The notes beneath the pieces were generated by a model. That model did not search any database, was not told where the DNA came from, and saw only the letters and a program-made list of their open reading frames with translations. Positions 47,341 through 58,756 of a stretch of 64,000 nucleotides of DNA are shown piece by piece. Position numbers and translations under genes: made by a program. Within the stretch, counting starts at the first letter, position 1, and the number at the start of each line of letters is the position of its first letter. The DNA comes from Dipteronia dyeriana (taxonomy: Eukaryota; Streptophyta; Magnoliopsida; Sapindales; Sapindaceae), in assembly GCA_032871835.1 (NCBI GenBank), contig CM065300.1, forward strand, positions 69,141,192-69,205,191, written 5' to 3'.

Positions 47341-47988
47341 AGATCTCATACCTTTTAACAAGGTTTGTCCATTTGGCAATATGATAGAACAATCATTTTT
47401 CCTAAACAAGACGGAAAGTCATTCATCACTAAGATATGAAATGCTTATCAAATTGGCTTTTAAACCATCAACATACAAAACATTGGACAAGGAGGGTAAT
47501 CTGGGAATGGAAATGGTTTCCTTTCCTTTAACCTTCTTTTTTGATCCATCACCAAATGTGACATTTCCTCCCTCCTCCATCACAAGAGTCTCAAAGAAAC
47601 TTTTATTTCCAGTCATGTGCCAAGAGCACCCACTATCTAAATACTAAAAATCACAAGAATGAGCATTCAAGGCAATTTGTGCAATATGGCAAAGGTGTTC
47701 ATCCTTTCTAATCCACCTAGGTGCAATATTTTTCTTCCTAGTGGTCAATGGTACATTGGCTCTAAGTGTCCTAGGATCATGCAAAGTTGTTTCATTTTTC
47801 CTAGTGACATGCATCATGGCTCTAGATGTCCTAGGATCATGCATAAGTATTCCATTTTTCCTAGTGACATGCATCATGGCTCTAGCCTTTTTCTTCTCTA
47901 TCATGCTTTCAATTCTACAAAATTTGATATATCTAAAGCAATTTGGTCTAATGTGACCATAAATACCACAAAAATGACATGTAGGGAT
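47341..47988 (-). pseudogene. Sirevirus-like second zinc knuckle and protease remnant
   Basis: A CCHC box CHFCGIYGHIRPNC is read at about 47980-47935. A tandem duplication follows (MMHVTRKN / MHDPRTSRA repeated, 47760-47890), with Arg/Lys-rich linkers. The protease site YLDSGCSWHMTGNKSFF (DSG) lies near 47640-47600, just downstream of a stop at about 47646. GNVTFGDGSKKKVKGK and LSNVLYVDGLKANLISISYL continue the domain to 47419. The solo LTR inserted immediately before the CCHC box. Confidence 0.88.
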
Positions 47989-50587
47989 TGTTAGGTTTTA
48001 GTTTGTGTTGACATGAATTCCATATCAAAATGATGTTTACTTGTAATGACTTAGTTGTTTAGGTTCATGATGATTCAAGCTTCAAGGAAGAAGAAACAAC
48101 AAGTCAAAGAAAGTTCTAAGTCTTCAAAGAGAAAGGATACAATTTGTTTCTACAAAGGTATACTAAGACATTATCTTTCTTTTACAAGGCTTAGGCACAC
48201 ACACACATATCATACATTTATGTCCCTGCATCATTGTGCACCATTATAGGCACACACATACAATTCATTCATATGTGTCCCTGCATCGTTATGCACCATG
48301 TATAACACATTCACACACTTTAAGATGAATGCTCATGCATTGGTTTGGAAATAACATGTTTTGGAATATGCATGATTGGAAACTATCTCTATGTAGTTTG
48401 CATTCTAGTGTGAATTGTGTTTGTGCGTGTATATGTTTGTATAACATGGATATTGAACTTGGATTTACTCTTAAATCATTCTTGATTGAGTTCCGGTCAT
48501 TTCGGTTACTCATACTATTGATTTCACGTTCAAAGTCAAAAGATACTACACTTTCAACTCATGTTTCATACATTGTCTTCGTCTTCGTATATCGAGTCGA
48601 ATTATTATATTTTGTGTTGAGTATCTTATATGTCCATGTCCGTGTGAGAGTTATGGTTCGTAATCCATAAATGGATTTGAATTTCGAGTTTGGAGACCAT
48701 AGAACGGTCGAAGAACGTGAAGAAGGGTCGAAGGAGAAAGAAGCAAGCATTGTCTTCTTTCCCGAGATGACGCGTGGCCATCTTGGGGCAGAAGGCTTGC
48801 TGCCCCGAGATGCCCACATGCCATCTCTGGAGGCAAGCTTGCTTGGGTTCATTTTGCCCCTCTTGGTCGTTTCACATGTCCAAGTCTCCCACTCCTTTAT
48901 AAACTCTTTCCTTCTCACATTTCATTCTAAGAAGAAATTCAAATCAAGTGTGCCGAATATTCTCTCTAAATTTTCTCACCTTCCAAACACCATAACTTCT
49001 TTATTTGAACTCTGATTTGAGTGATTCAAAGTTGAGAGTGTTCATCTATTCATCCTCCATCTTTTCTTTGAAGGTTTGAGTTAATTTTGTTGCTGTTTTT
49101 TATGTCTAATCATATAAAAACGGGACTGCACCTAGATCAACTAAGGTATTGATTTTCTCTCTAAGTTTTCTTTAAAACTTGGTCAATTGCCTTGGGTTTT
49201 ATTCTTCTACATATATTTGTATATTGTGAGTGTTTTGATTTGTGTTTTGAAAACTTTCAAAGCTAGGTTGAATTTCAATTGAAATCATTCATGTTGAGTT
49301 AGGTTTTGATTTTGCCTATGTTATCACATGTTTGGGATTGTATTGTGCTAGTTTTGATTCTAGGACTATTTTGTGATCTTTGATTGATTGATTTTGTGAA
49401 AAATAGTTCATCACATGTATTAGGCTCTCTTGGCTGAAATTCTCACATAATACATGTGCTTATGTTCTTTTGAGCTATTCATGTGATTTGTTGAATCTAT
49501 GATTAGGAATATGCTTTAGAACTTATGCTTTGATCTATTTGACATTGTCATGATTTTAGCATGTTTTAGGTTTTTGTGATTTAAACTTGATCTTGTGATT
49601 TGTTGATGATATCTTGTGATTCAAGTTTAGATATATGCATGAATCTAGTTTGTGATTAATGTTGATCATATATTACATAATCTAGATTGACTACTCATGC
49701 ATGATGAACTAGACTATATGTGATTTGTGCATTCATGCTCATGTCTAGTATTTTCCATAGGATGTTTTGATCATAGCAGTCTATGTTGCGTGCTTGTTTG
49801 CATTTTGGATTCATGATCACCTAGATGCCTAGTGAGAAAGAAGTCTTGACAATAGGTGTGAGACCTATGGTGTTGAGTAAGAAGTCTTGGCAAGAGGTGT
49901 GAAGCCTCAGATTGTCGAGCAAGGAAGTCTTGGCTAGAGGTGTGAAGCCTTGATAGTCGAGCAAGAAGTCTTGCCTAGAGTTGGGAGAACTCGGATAGGT
50001 GAGCAAGGAAGTCTTGACTAGAGTCGGAAAGACTCAGATAGTTTAGCAAGAAGTCTTGCCTTGGGTTGTGAAGATCCGGATAAGGTGAGCAAGGAAGTCT
50101 TGACAAGAGGTGTGAAGCCTCAAATTGTTGAGCATAGGGAGACAACTTTTAGAGTAGGATATGAGGGTAGTTTCTAGGTGAAGAGGTCACTTAAGAGATT
50201 GTACTTATCTTATCTACTAGTGGATTTTGTTTGCCGGTGGCTGCTAGCCCGTGGATGTTTCCTCTTCGGAGGTTTACCACGTTTTATCTTGTGTCAACTT
50301 TTCTCTATCCCTATCTCTCTAATATTTGTATTGTGGATAGAACTCTGTATGTATGTTGACTTCCTATTTATAATATATATTGTGTATGTGTTACAATTAC
50401 TTATTTGTATCACACTTTACTTGTGTTTATATATTGATTAATTGTCTTTAATTAATATATATATATATATATATATATATTGTGATACAAGCAATCTAGA
50501 GGGACAAACTTTTGTTTGTTTCTAACGGAGTTGAAAAAGGTGCCTAACTTATTCACCCCCCTCTAGGTTAGCCTTGAGCATTTAACA
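47989..50587 (+). mobile_element. Solo LTR (2.6 kb) nested in the Sirevirus-like gag
   Basis: TGTTAGGTTTTAG...TTTAACA with flanking GGGAT (47984-47988) and GTGAT (50588-50592), 4 of 5 identical. Removing it joins KNTI to the TCHFCG zinc knuckle in frame, proving an insertion. It holds no gag-pol, primer site or second LTR. It ends with the ATTCACCCCCCTCTAGG word seen near the ends of Sirevirus-type LTRs. Strand is not certain. Open frames inside (for example 48559-48918 and 48671-49015) overlap each other on both strands and match nothing I know. Confidence 0.85.
49841..50137 (+). repeat. Seven ~42-bp tandem repeats in the solo LTR
   Basis: GAAGTCTTGRC words recur at 49841, 49882, 49925, 49966, 50009, 50051 and 50095. 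Each is followed by AGAGGTGTGAAGCC- or GAGAACTCGGATA-like sequence and GAGCAAG. Confidence 0.92.
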
Positions 50588-52304
50588 GTGATTGTATTTT
50601 TAGGGATGAAGTTAGGAATCATACCATAACCTTGAGGATGCATTGGAGCCTTCCCTTGATGAGCTTTCGGTTGATGGAAGTTAGCTTGAGAAACCCTTAT
50701 AAGACGGGCTTGAGGTAGGCTTCTTGGTGCCACCTTCACTTGAGCACTACTTGAGCATTTTCCTTGGTCAAGTGTCTTCCTATGTGATTGTTGAGAAGAG
50801 AACCCATTGAAGTTCATGCTTCTTACAAAGATGGTCTTGCTTGGAGTGGAGGTCACCTTGTTATCTTCAAACCCAAGCCCCTTCTTGTCACTTGGCCTAT
50901 TTCCATCATCTAGCATATGGTCAAGTTTTTTGGTGCTAGAGTTCATCTTGGCCAACAACTCTCTAGCATCTTCAAGCACTTTCTTCAACCCTTCTTCACT
51001 CCTCTTAAATCTCACCAACTCTTCATTTAGTTGGTCAACTTGAGTTGAGAGGTCTAGGTTTTCTTCTTTTAATCTCTTGATCTCATTCTTGTTCTTTAAC
51101 CTTGAGTTCTTAAACTTAGGCATGTGGTCCTTGAGATCCATCCTATCCACACTTCCATTTTTGGATTATGATGAAGATCCATCATCACTTGAGTAGTCTT
51201 CCTCTTGACTTTCATTCTCTTCTTCACTAGAATCTTTGCTCCTAAGAGAGGATGTAAATGCTATAAAGTTAGCCATGAGTTCTTCATCATCCGAAGACTC
51301 ATCTCCTTCATTAGAGTTATCACTTTCACTCCATGTGGCAGCCATCACTTTTCCTTTCTTCTTGACCTTGTGATTTGCACATTCTGGGGCAAAGTGACCT
51401 ATTCCACCACACTCATAGCATTGAACTCCTTTCTTCTCGGTCTTTTCTTACCTAGGCTCAAACCTTTTGAAGGGAGCCTTTTTCTTCAAGTGTTGACCCT
51501 TGGATCCAAAGCCTTTCTTCTCGGACTTGTAGAATTTCTTGAACTTCCTAATAACAGGGCCATTTCTTCATTCGATTCATCACTCTCCTCCTTCTCAACT
51601 TTGGAGGCTTTCAAAGCAATGTCTTTTTGCTTTTTCGATGGTGTGGGGTTAGGACATTTCCTTGATTCATAAGCTAGAAGCCTCCCAATCACTTCACTTG
51701 GCTTTTTGTCCTTGTAACCACTATTCTCTTCCAAAGCCGTCACCTTAGACTCAAATCTATCGGGTAGAGATCTCATAATTTTCTATTTGATCTTCCTATC
51801 CGAATAAGGATCACCAAGTTGATGACTTTGGTTCACAATGTCCATCAACCTTACTTCAAAGTCATTGAAGCACTCGTTCTCATCCATCTTGAGCAATTCA
51901 AATTGCGTTTGGAGAACTTGAAGCTTCGAATCCTTAACCACATTGGTTCTCTCATGTGCAACTTCTAGGATATCCCATGCCTCCTTAGCTATCCTAGTGT
52001 TTTGAACCAACTTGTATTGGTTATCATCCATTGCACATAGGATAGCATGCATTGCCTTCATATTCCACTTTGAAGCCTCAAACTCTTGTGCATTCCACTG
52101 TGCATTTGGTTTGAGTACATCATCTTCTCCATCTACAAGAGTCATCATGGGTGGAGTGTAGCCATCTTCAACTGCCATCCATGCCCTGTCAAGAATTTGG
52201 AAAATGTACGACTCCATCTTGCTTTTTCAAGAGGCATAATTCAACCCGGTGAGAAGTAGAGGTCTAGTGCTAGAAACTCCCTCATTGCCACCGTTTCCAC
52301 TCAT
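50588..52304 (-). pseudogene. Sirevirus-like gag remnant (N-terminal two thirds)
   Basis: It starts at ATG 52304 (MSGNGGNEGVSSTRPLLLTG). The Trp of the LNYASWK word is a stop near 52243. The frame continues from MESYIFQILDRAWMAVEDGY through the capsid region (KEAWDILEVAHERTNVVKDS, LKMDENECFNDFEVRLMDIV), a stop at 51783-51785 and MRSLPDRFESKVTALEENS. The first zinc knuckle CYECGGIGHFAPEC is at about 51415-51374. An acidic Ser/Glu/Asp stretch (51340-51180) follows, then a coiled coil (KNKNEIKRLKEENLDLSTQV, VRFKRSEEGLKKVLEDAREL) at 51120-50930. The frame runs to the solo LTR at 50588, beyond which the second CCHC box continues. Confidence 0.9.
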
Positions 52305-52412
52305 TGTGTTTAATGAATGAATGATATGAATGCAAATGTATGAATGATCAATACACACACAAAATGCAACACACACCAAAATGAGCAAGGATCACCTATG
52401 TATGTCTAGGAA

Positions 52413-52428
52413 CCTGCTCTGATACTAA
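52413..52428 (-). other. Primer binding site of the Sirevirus-like element
   Basis: On the - strand, ATTAGTATCAGAGCAGG directly follows the LTR end (TTTCA), close to the initiator-Met complement TGGTATCAGAGC. Confidence 0.9.
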
Positions 52429-52429
52429 T

Positions 52430-53781
52430 TGAAACAAATATTACGGTGTGTATAATATTAATCTAGAGGGAGGGTGAATAGATTTTAACAATTTTTACCA
52501 AATTTTCGTTAAGTATCAAGTTGAAGAAAATGCCCCTAGCTAGTTACGATAAAATCACAAGTGTAAAAATACAGAAATAATAAAGAAACTTGAGATATAC
52601 GTGGAAACCCTCCAAATGGGAAAAACCACGGGCCGATGAGTGTGCCATACTAGAACCTCGAATCCACTAATGGCAAAGGAATTACAACCTAATCCTGGTT
52701 TAATCCACCACCACTACCTAATTTCGGTATAAGTGAACCTAGTTCATCTTGCTTGCGATTTAAGCTACCTACTCCCGGAAGCAACACAAATCTTACTTCT
52801 CAATGAAGAGATAAAATGTCTTAAGTGAATATATGATGATATTCATTGAACAAACAAGGCTAGGAAACCCTATATGCTTATCTAGGATAAAGAGATGAGG
52901 CTTATCTATTGATGCACTCTAAATGAACTTAAATGATGCAAGATGAAGTTTTGAAGCACATGGGAATGCTTTGAGTGATTAAAAATGAGTTCTTGAAAGT
53001 GTTTTTCCTTTGAAATGTGTTATAAGGAAAATATGTGATGTTCTGAACTCTTGCACGACCTTAAGTCAATGAGTTATATATATATATATATATAAGATCC
53101 AAACAAAGTGAGGTCATTTTGGAAAAAACGTTCCAGCTTCCTCTGTGTGCGCTAGTGACGTGCTCTGGTCGAGTAGCGCACCACCAGCGCATAACCTATT
53201 TTTTATAAAAGGCGCTGGATGAGTGGCGCATCCCAGTGGCACAACACAAGCGCAAATTCTCTGGGATGTTTGCGCTGGTGAGGCTGTGCTAGACGAGTGG
53301 AGCACCACCAGCGCACACCCATTTTTTTCAACTGTGCGCGGGTGCAACAGCGCAGCTCAGTGGCACATGACTAGCGGCATTCCACTGGAATATTACGTTG
53401 ATGAGGTGAGCTGGTCGAGTAGCGCACCACCAGCGCAAGGCCTATTTTCAACACTCAAACATACAATTTCAACAAGTTCAAGAGTGATGAAAAATGCATC
53501 CTATTCTAATGCCAAACATGACATAAAACATTTAATTACAAGATGCAAATAAATCAATAAGAGTCATCAAAATGCACACAAGAAAACACTCAACATATAA
53601 GAATTAAAGTTATGCATGAATTTATGAGTGTGTGCAACTATATCTTCAAAGCAAGTAAGCACAAGAATTTTACCTTCGGTGCTTCTCCTCTTAAGGTCTT
53701 GGAGCCTAAGTTACCCTTACATAATAACCTAAAATGTGATTTGTTCACGAAATAAACCAATCAACAATTGAGGACTTTACA
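52430..53781 (-). repeat. 5' LTR of the Sirevirus-like element
   Basis: 1352 bp, matching 41822-43377 closely. A ~265-bp deletion lies near 52895. One extra 60-bp GC-rich block is present near 53160-53220, so the GCGCACCACCAGCGCA word occurs three times (53176, 53300, 53422), roughly 122 bp apart. Confidence 0.93.
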
Positions 53782-55289
53782 ATCCTAATGGATTTAAGCA
53801 TGGCCACAGGAGAGAATGTTTCTTCATAATCGATACCTTCCTTCTGTGTATAACCTTTAGCTACCAATCTAGCTTTAAAAGTTTCCACCTTTCCATCCAT
53901 TCCTCTTTTCCTCTTGTATACCCACTTGCTCCCAGTGAGTTTTATCGCTTTAGGTAAGTTTATAAGATACCAGACTTTGTTTTTGAACATAGATTCAATT
54001 TCGGATTGCATTGCCTTTTGCCAATGGCGACAATCAACATCTTCCATTGCTTCCTTGTACGTATAGCGGTCATCATCGTCCAAAAGATTCTCTACAGATT
54101 CTCTTAGACCGATGTATCTCTCGGGTTGTCTAACAACCCTCCCACTAAGACGAGGTATGGTAGATTGTTGATCTTGTGTTGGTACGGAACTTACAATTGG
54201 GCTTGGTTGCAAAACCTTTTGTGGTATTGTATCTCCTAAAAACTCATTTAGGACAATTCTACTTTTAGGCACAAAAATATTCATATTGTCCTTTTCCAGA
54301 AATTTAGCATTTGTCGAAACAAATACTTTAAGATCTGAAGGACTATAAAAATAATATCTTTTTGTTCATTTTGGATACCCTGCAAATATGCATGTTTCTG
54401 AACGGGACTCCATCTTTTGTCTTTCCTTTTAACACGTGTGCAAGACATCCAAATATCCTTAAGTGTTGTAAACTAGGCTTTCGCCCGGTCCACAACTCAT
54501 GCGGTGTTTTAGGAACCGACATAGATGGTACATTGTTTAAAATGTACATTGCGGTTTGTAAAGCATACCCCCTAAAAAGAATTAGGGAGCGTTGAATAAC
54601 TCAACATAGACCTAACCATGTCCAAAAGAGTTCTATTTCTCCTTTCTGTCACCCTATTTTGTTGAGGTGTGCCTGATGCAGAAAACTGAGAAATTATCCC
54701 AATATCAATAAGATATTGCTGAAACTCACTAGATAGATATTCTCCACCACGATCAGACCTCAAGATTTTTATGCGTTTCTAAAGTTGATTTTCCACTTCA
54801 GCTTTAAATGCTTTGAACATGTCAAAAGCATCTGACTTATGTCTCATGAGATACACATAACCAAATCTTTAGTGATCATCCGTGAAAGTGATGAAGTACT
54901 CATATCCACCTCTAACTTGAATGCTCATTGGTCCACACACATCAGTATGTATCAATCCTAAACATTCGATGGCTCTTGTGCCTTTGATTGTAAACAACCT
55001 TTTGGTCATTTTACCTTCCAGACAAGATTTTACAATTTGGTAGATCATCAACCTTTAAGTCTCTTAGAGGTCCATCACTTACAAAACTTTTAATCCTATT
55101 AAGGTTAATATGACCTAGGCGCAAATGTCATAGGTAGGTTTCATCTTTTGATAATTTTACTCTTTTATGATAAGGTTTCGTTGATTCCGTGGTTAACAAG
55201 TGAGAGATATTTCTATGCAAATAGAATAAACCGTTTTCCAATGTACCTTTGCAAATAATTTTGTTTTTCTTACTAATAATAAAACCTTT
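53782..55289 (-). pseudogene. copia 2C N-terminal RT, integrase and zinc-domain remnant
   Basis: Immediately beyond the Sirevirus insertion RT resumes with [40 protein letters not shown] and [19 protein letters not shown]. Upstream are a linker ([14 protein letters not shown]) and integrase: LIHTDVCGPMSIQVRGGYEY, TFTDDH then a stop, [20 protein letters not shown], and TPQQNRVTERRNRTLLDMVR. The catalytic acids are kept. The zinc domain and the first part of the post-protease region extend to 55289, where homology to copy A ends in the middle of a word (AATAAAACCTTTT). Confidence 0.88.
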
Positions 55290-56330
55290 TTCCAAGGTCG
55301 TTTTCCTTCATCCCAACCTACTGCTTTGAATGTGGATTATTCTATGGCCCGTCCCAGGTTTTTCCTTCTTCTTCTAATCCTCCTGGTTCCACTTTTGTTG
55401 ATGTCCATCCAGATATGTTAAAGAATAAAAGGCAAACTTCTAGGGCTTCTGCTAAGGAGACTGCTCGTTTGGCGAGCGACTTATAGATAACTTCTCAGAC
55501 GTTAAAAATGTGGGACATTTAGAGGGAATGACGGGATCACTTGGTTAGATTCTCAGTGGACCATCCTTGCATTTTTGACTTTGAAATAAATGTAGTGACG
55601 GATGGAGAACTTGTGAACTTTATGGAATGGTTCTACCTCCCACATTCAGTGAAACTATCCTGCAATGGCAATCGCACAGTGTGGAATCATCCCTCTGGTG
55701 CAGTTGCCATTTATGAGGCAATCCTATCATCTGGGGTGACTTTCTCTCTACAACCCTTCATTGCTTGCTTCTTGGCAGACGTGGGTGTAGCCCCACCCCA
55801 ACTGAATCCAAACTCGTATTGGGTGTTGATCAGTCCGCGTCACTTATGAAAGATGATAGAGGATAAGTACCCCCGAACCCCCCAGGAGATACATAATTTT
55901 TACACCTTGGGTAAATCAGACACCGACAAGACTTTTTACATTCAATAGAAGTCGCCTAATAGTTGGATCCCTAATGGTTACAAAGAGAAGCCCGTCTTTC
56001 CAACACTTAAGGACCACAGGGGCTTTATTTGAGGGTTTCCATTGTCTAACTATTATTAGAAAAATAGTTGGTTCTTCATCAATGAGGATTGGCGTGAGGT
56101 CGTGGAGGCCGATCCATCCCATCGGCTAAACCGAAATAGAGTCCTGTGGCATTTATGTAGTCTCGATTTATGGAATAAAACTGCACATATTATGATTCGG
56201 GAACATGCTGATACGGTCGTCAAAGCGGTGCAGACTTCTTTGGAGGTCTGAGATCGCCGTAACTTGTACTAAGAAAAAGAGTTGATCAAATTGGGTCTCT
56301 TTCCTGAGATATCTGTTACGCGCAGACCCA

Positions 56331-56400
56331 GTAAGTCTTTGTTTCTGAGTTGATCATTATTGTTGCTGCTCATTATTTCCTATGATATTTTTCTTTTCAG
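56331..56400 (+). other. Intron 1 of the antisense ORF
   Basis: CCCA|GTAAGT ... TTCTTTTCAG|TATATG, 70 bp. Splicing joins the frame ELIKLGLFPEISVTRRP to YELDIVAG. Confidence 0.8.
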
Positions 56401-57677
56401 TATATGAACTGGATATTGTCGCTGGCTAGCAAGCCGAGAAGGCTAAAAACCTCGATCGGGTGAGCCGAAAGGCTGCTGCTGACCAGGTTACCTAAGGCAT
56501 AGCCCTCTCTGGAGCACGTTTATGAGTCTTATCATGACATTTCAACGGTTTTCGCTGACCAGGTTACGGCAAGCAGTCGTAATACCACTTCCCTTGGAGC
56601 GATCTGAGAGGGCCTTCCAGGGATAAGTCTGGCCAAGTTCATTCTTCTATAGAGGGATCTGACAGTGAGAGGTAGAGACAAGATAGATTCTTTGAAGGCA
56701 AGGGAAGTCAAGAGGAACGAATCAGGTGCCAATCTCATAAAACTAGGTCTAATGACAATGTCTATGGCAGTAAAGTGGCCAAGGTAATTGAGGTATCTTC
56801 TGCCCCTGAGGCTATCCATAGAAGAGGGGAGATTATAAATGAGGCACCTCTATTACTGTCTCATTCGGGAGCTGCCCCCATTCTTTTGGATGAAAAAGAG
56901 GATAACGATCAGGGAACCTTAACTGAACTAATTTTGAGAGAGCAACGATCAATGAAAAAGAGTGATCGGGTGGTTGCAACGTCTTCTGCTGTCCCATCAG
57001 ATATAGCTATGGCCACCGATGAAGGAATACCTCCACCTTGCCTCACGCCACTTCAAATTCAACCCGATCTTTCTCCATTTGGTCCTCCAGCACATCACCC
57101 GAGGAAGACTCCCATAAAGTTTTCTGTCAAATGTCAAATAGTCTTCGCAGATTCAGACTCTGATAATGGGAAGCGTAACTCGGAGGAGTTATCTATTGAC
57201 TAAATGTGCTGGACCTCACAGATGCTTAGTTCTGTGCCGAAGTGGAAGACTGATGCTGCAGTGGAATTTGTTGAAGATGCTTCAGCAACCCAGCTTGGGG
57301 GTAAGTCCCCCCTTACACCATTTAAGTCTCTTGTGAATGATGGTGTCAGTGGATGTCAAGTTCTTGGGGAGCAAAGTCTTGTAGCTCTTGAGGTTACCCT
57401 TTAGGCTGGTGAAAGTGTCGAGGCTGGTCTGACCCTTCTTATGACCTTTCTTATGGCGCTTCCGACTACCTCTGCTTCTGACCGACCCATTCCATCGACA
57501 ACTTCTGACGCTCCAACTTCTGGATCTTCTTGCTCAAGTGAACTTGGAGCTGACTCTATTTCCATGCTTCACTCCATGCCGACTGGTGAGGGATATATTG
57601 GCGATGGCTATAGGAGAGGGGCCAGGGCTGCTAGCCCATCTGAACGGGTTTGAATGGTCTTTAATAACAGAATCTTT

Positions 57678-57746
57678 GTAAGTACCCTCTATATCATCTT
57701 TCATCTGCCCACCTAATGAATTCCTTAACTCTTACTTTGCTTTCAG
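57678..57746 (+). other. Intron 2 of the antisense ORF
   Basis: CTTT|GTAAGT ... TTGCTTTCAG|ACAGTAG, 69 bp. Splicing joins VFNNRIF to TVEKLT and leads into the coiled coil. Confidence 0.8.
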
Positions 57747-58756
57747 ACAGTAGAGAAGCTGACTTAGGTCTTGATTGATCAAAAGAGGCAGGCCACAGAG
57801 ATATCCCAACTAAAGAAGGCCCTTGCTGAAAAAGATGGTGCACTCAAGTCATCTTCTACCAGTGCTTCCAAGGTTAAACAGTATGAGAAGGAGCTAAGGA
57901 CCCATGCTATGACTGAGCTTACTCTAAGAAAGAAGATAACAAACGTCTAGATTGAGGTTTCTGTATTGAGGCGACCATAAAACAACTTACCTAGATAAAT
58001 GCTGAACTAGAGAGAATGGTCGCTACGGCTGAGCCGTTGAACGCTCAACTTTAGTCGAGGGTCATTTTAGCTGAAACGGGTGTGAAAAAGGCTTAGGAGA
58101 AGACTCGGCTTACCTAAGGCACCCGTACCTCTGCCTAGGAGGCTATGCTTACAACGCAATAGGCCTTTGAAGAGGCTCGGATGCATTATAAATCCCTGTC
58201 TAGGGAATTGGAGGAGCAGCTAGTTAGTAAGGAAGTGCTTTCCTGGGAAACTAGGTCTGCCCTTAAGGTTCAAAATATGGATCGTTATAAGAGATCCCTA
58301 GCGTTTGACTCTATCGTGTTGAGGGAATTTGAAAGGGCGCTGACCACTGCTCATGCTTTCTTCGGGGTCAAAAAAAGATCTTCAGATGAAGCTCACCGTA
58401 AATAGGACAAAGCGATCAGGAATCATAAGGATGAGTTCCTAGAGACTATCAGGATCTAGAGGATTCAATGGAGAGATTATTGTCGGTCGATCGGGAAGAA
58501 TCTTCATCTTATGTATCTGGAGCTTCCTTCAACATCTTCTATGGTTGCTTTCCATGCCAATGAATAGAGTAATTCTTTGACTAAGGGTGTCGAATTTGTT
58601 CTTTTGTCTAGCACATACTATTCTCCTTTTATGGCTAACGATCCCGAGGATGTCATCACTTGGCCGGATTTTGAAAACTCAAGTTAAGACTATGGAGGTG
58701 ATGCTCCTTATGGTGGTTCTAGGCCCGAAGGCCCATCTAATGCCTCCAATGTTTAG

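Larger units (their letters stand above)
41822..53781 (-). mobile_element. Sirevirus-like Ty1/copia element, complete structure, degenerate
   Basis: An 11.96-kb - strand element inserted in the RT gene of copia 2C. It has a 3' LTR 41822-43377, several purine tracts, a ~1.2-kb non-coding spacer, RNase H, RT, integrase, protease, a long gag with two zinc knuckles, a primer site and a 5' LTR 52430-53781. The long gag with coiled coil, two CCHC boxes, multiple purine tracts and a long 3' spacer fit the Sirevirus (SIRE/Maximus) lineage. No envelope-like frame was found. Stops and frameshifts occur throughout, and a 2.6-kb solo LTR splits gag. Confidence 0.9.
41817..53786. repeat. 5-bp target duplications of the Sirevirus-like element
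   Basis: ATCAT at 41817-41821 and ATCCT at 53782-53786 flank the LTRs (4 of 5 identical). The uninterrupted copy A has ATCTT at the same place in RT. Confidence 0.85.
38212..55289 (-). mobile_element. copia family 2, copy C, split by a Sirevirus-like insertion
   Basis: A - strand relative of 20228-27921. It has a 3' LTR 38212-40568, RNase H and part of RT 40569-41821, then an 11.96-kb insertion, then the rest of RT, integrase and the zinc domain 53782-55289. It stops abruptly at about 55289 in the post-protease region, where it is joined to gypsy sequence. No gag or 5' LTR is present. Confidence 0.9.
55415..58756 (+). pseudogene. Antisense additional ORF of the gypsy element ('gypsy type transposon' domain, PF04195-like), spliced
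   Basis: Exon 1 (about 55415-56330) carries the family core: HPCIFDFEINVVTDGELVNF, AIYEAILSSGVTFSLQPFIA, DVGVAPPQLNPNSYWVLISP and SWFFINEDWREVVEADPSHR. Introns 56331-56400 and 57678-57746 are both bounded by GTAAGT...TTTCAG. Exon 2 is Ser/Pro/acid-rich (APILLDEKEDNDQGT). Exon 3 is a coiled coil (LKKALAEKDGALKSSSTSAS, RELEEQLVSKEVLSWETRSA) ending with an acidic tail and stop at 58754. AATAAA at 58811 is a likely poly(A) signal. The family's function is unknown, and its 'transposase' label has no catalytic support. At least ten stops interrupt it. The start codon is uncertain because the left part of the element is missing. Confidence 0.82.

Noticed and set aside
48055..49015. Coding genes within the 2.6-kb insertion
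   Set aside because: The open frames overlap in conflicting frames on both strands and lie within a bounded LTR with its own target duplication.
55541..55849. Functional DNA transposase gene
   Set aside because: The family is called a 'gypsy type transposon/transposase', but no catalytic residues are known or visible, and the position shows it is an antisense ORF of a gypsy retrotransposon.
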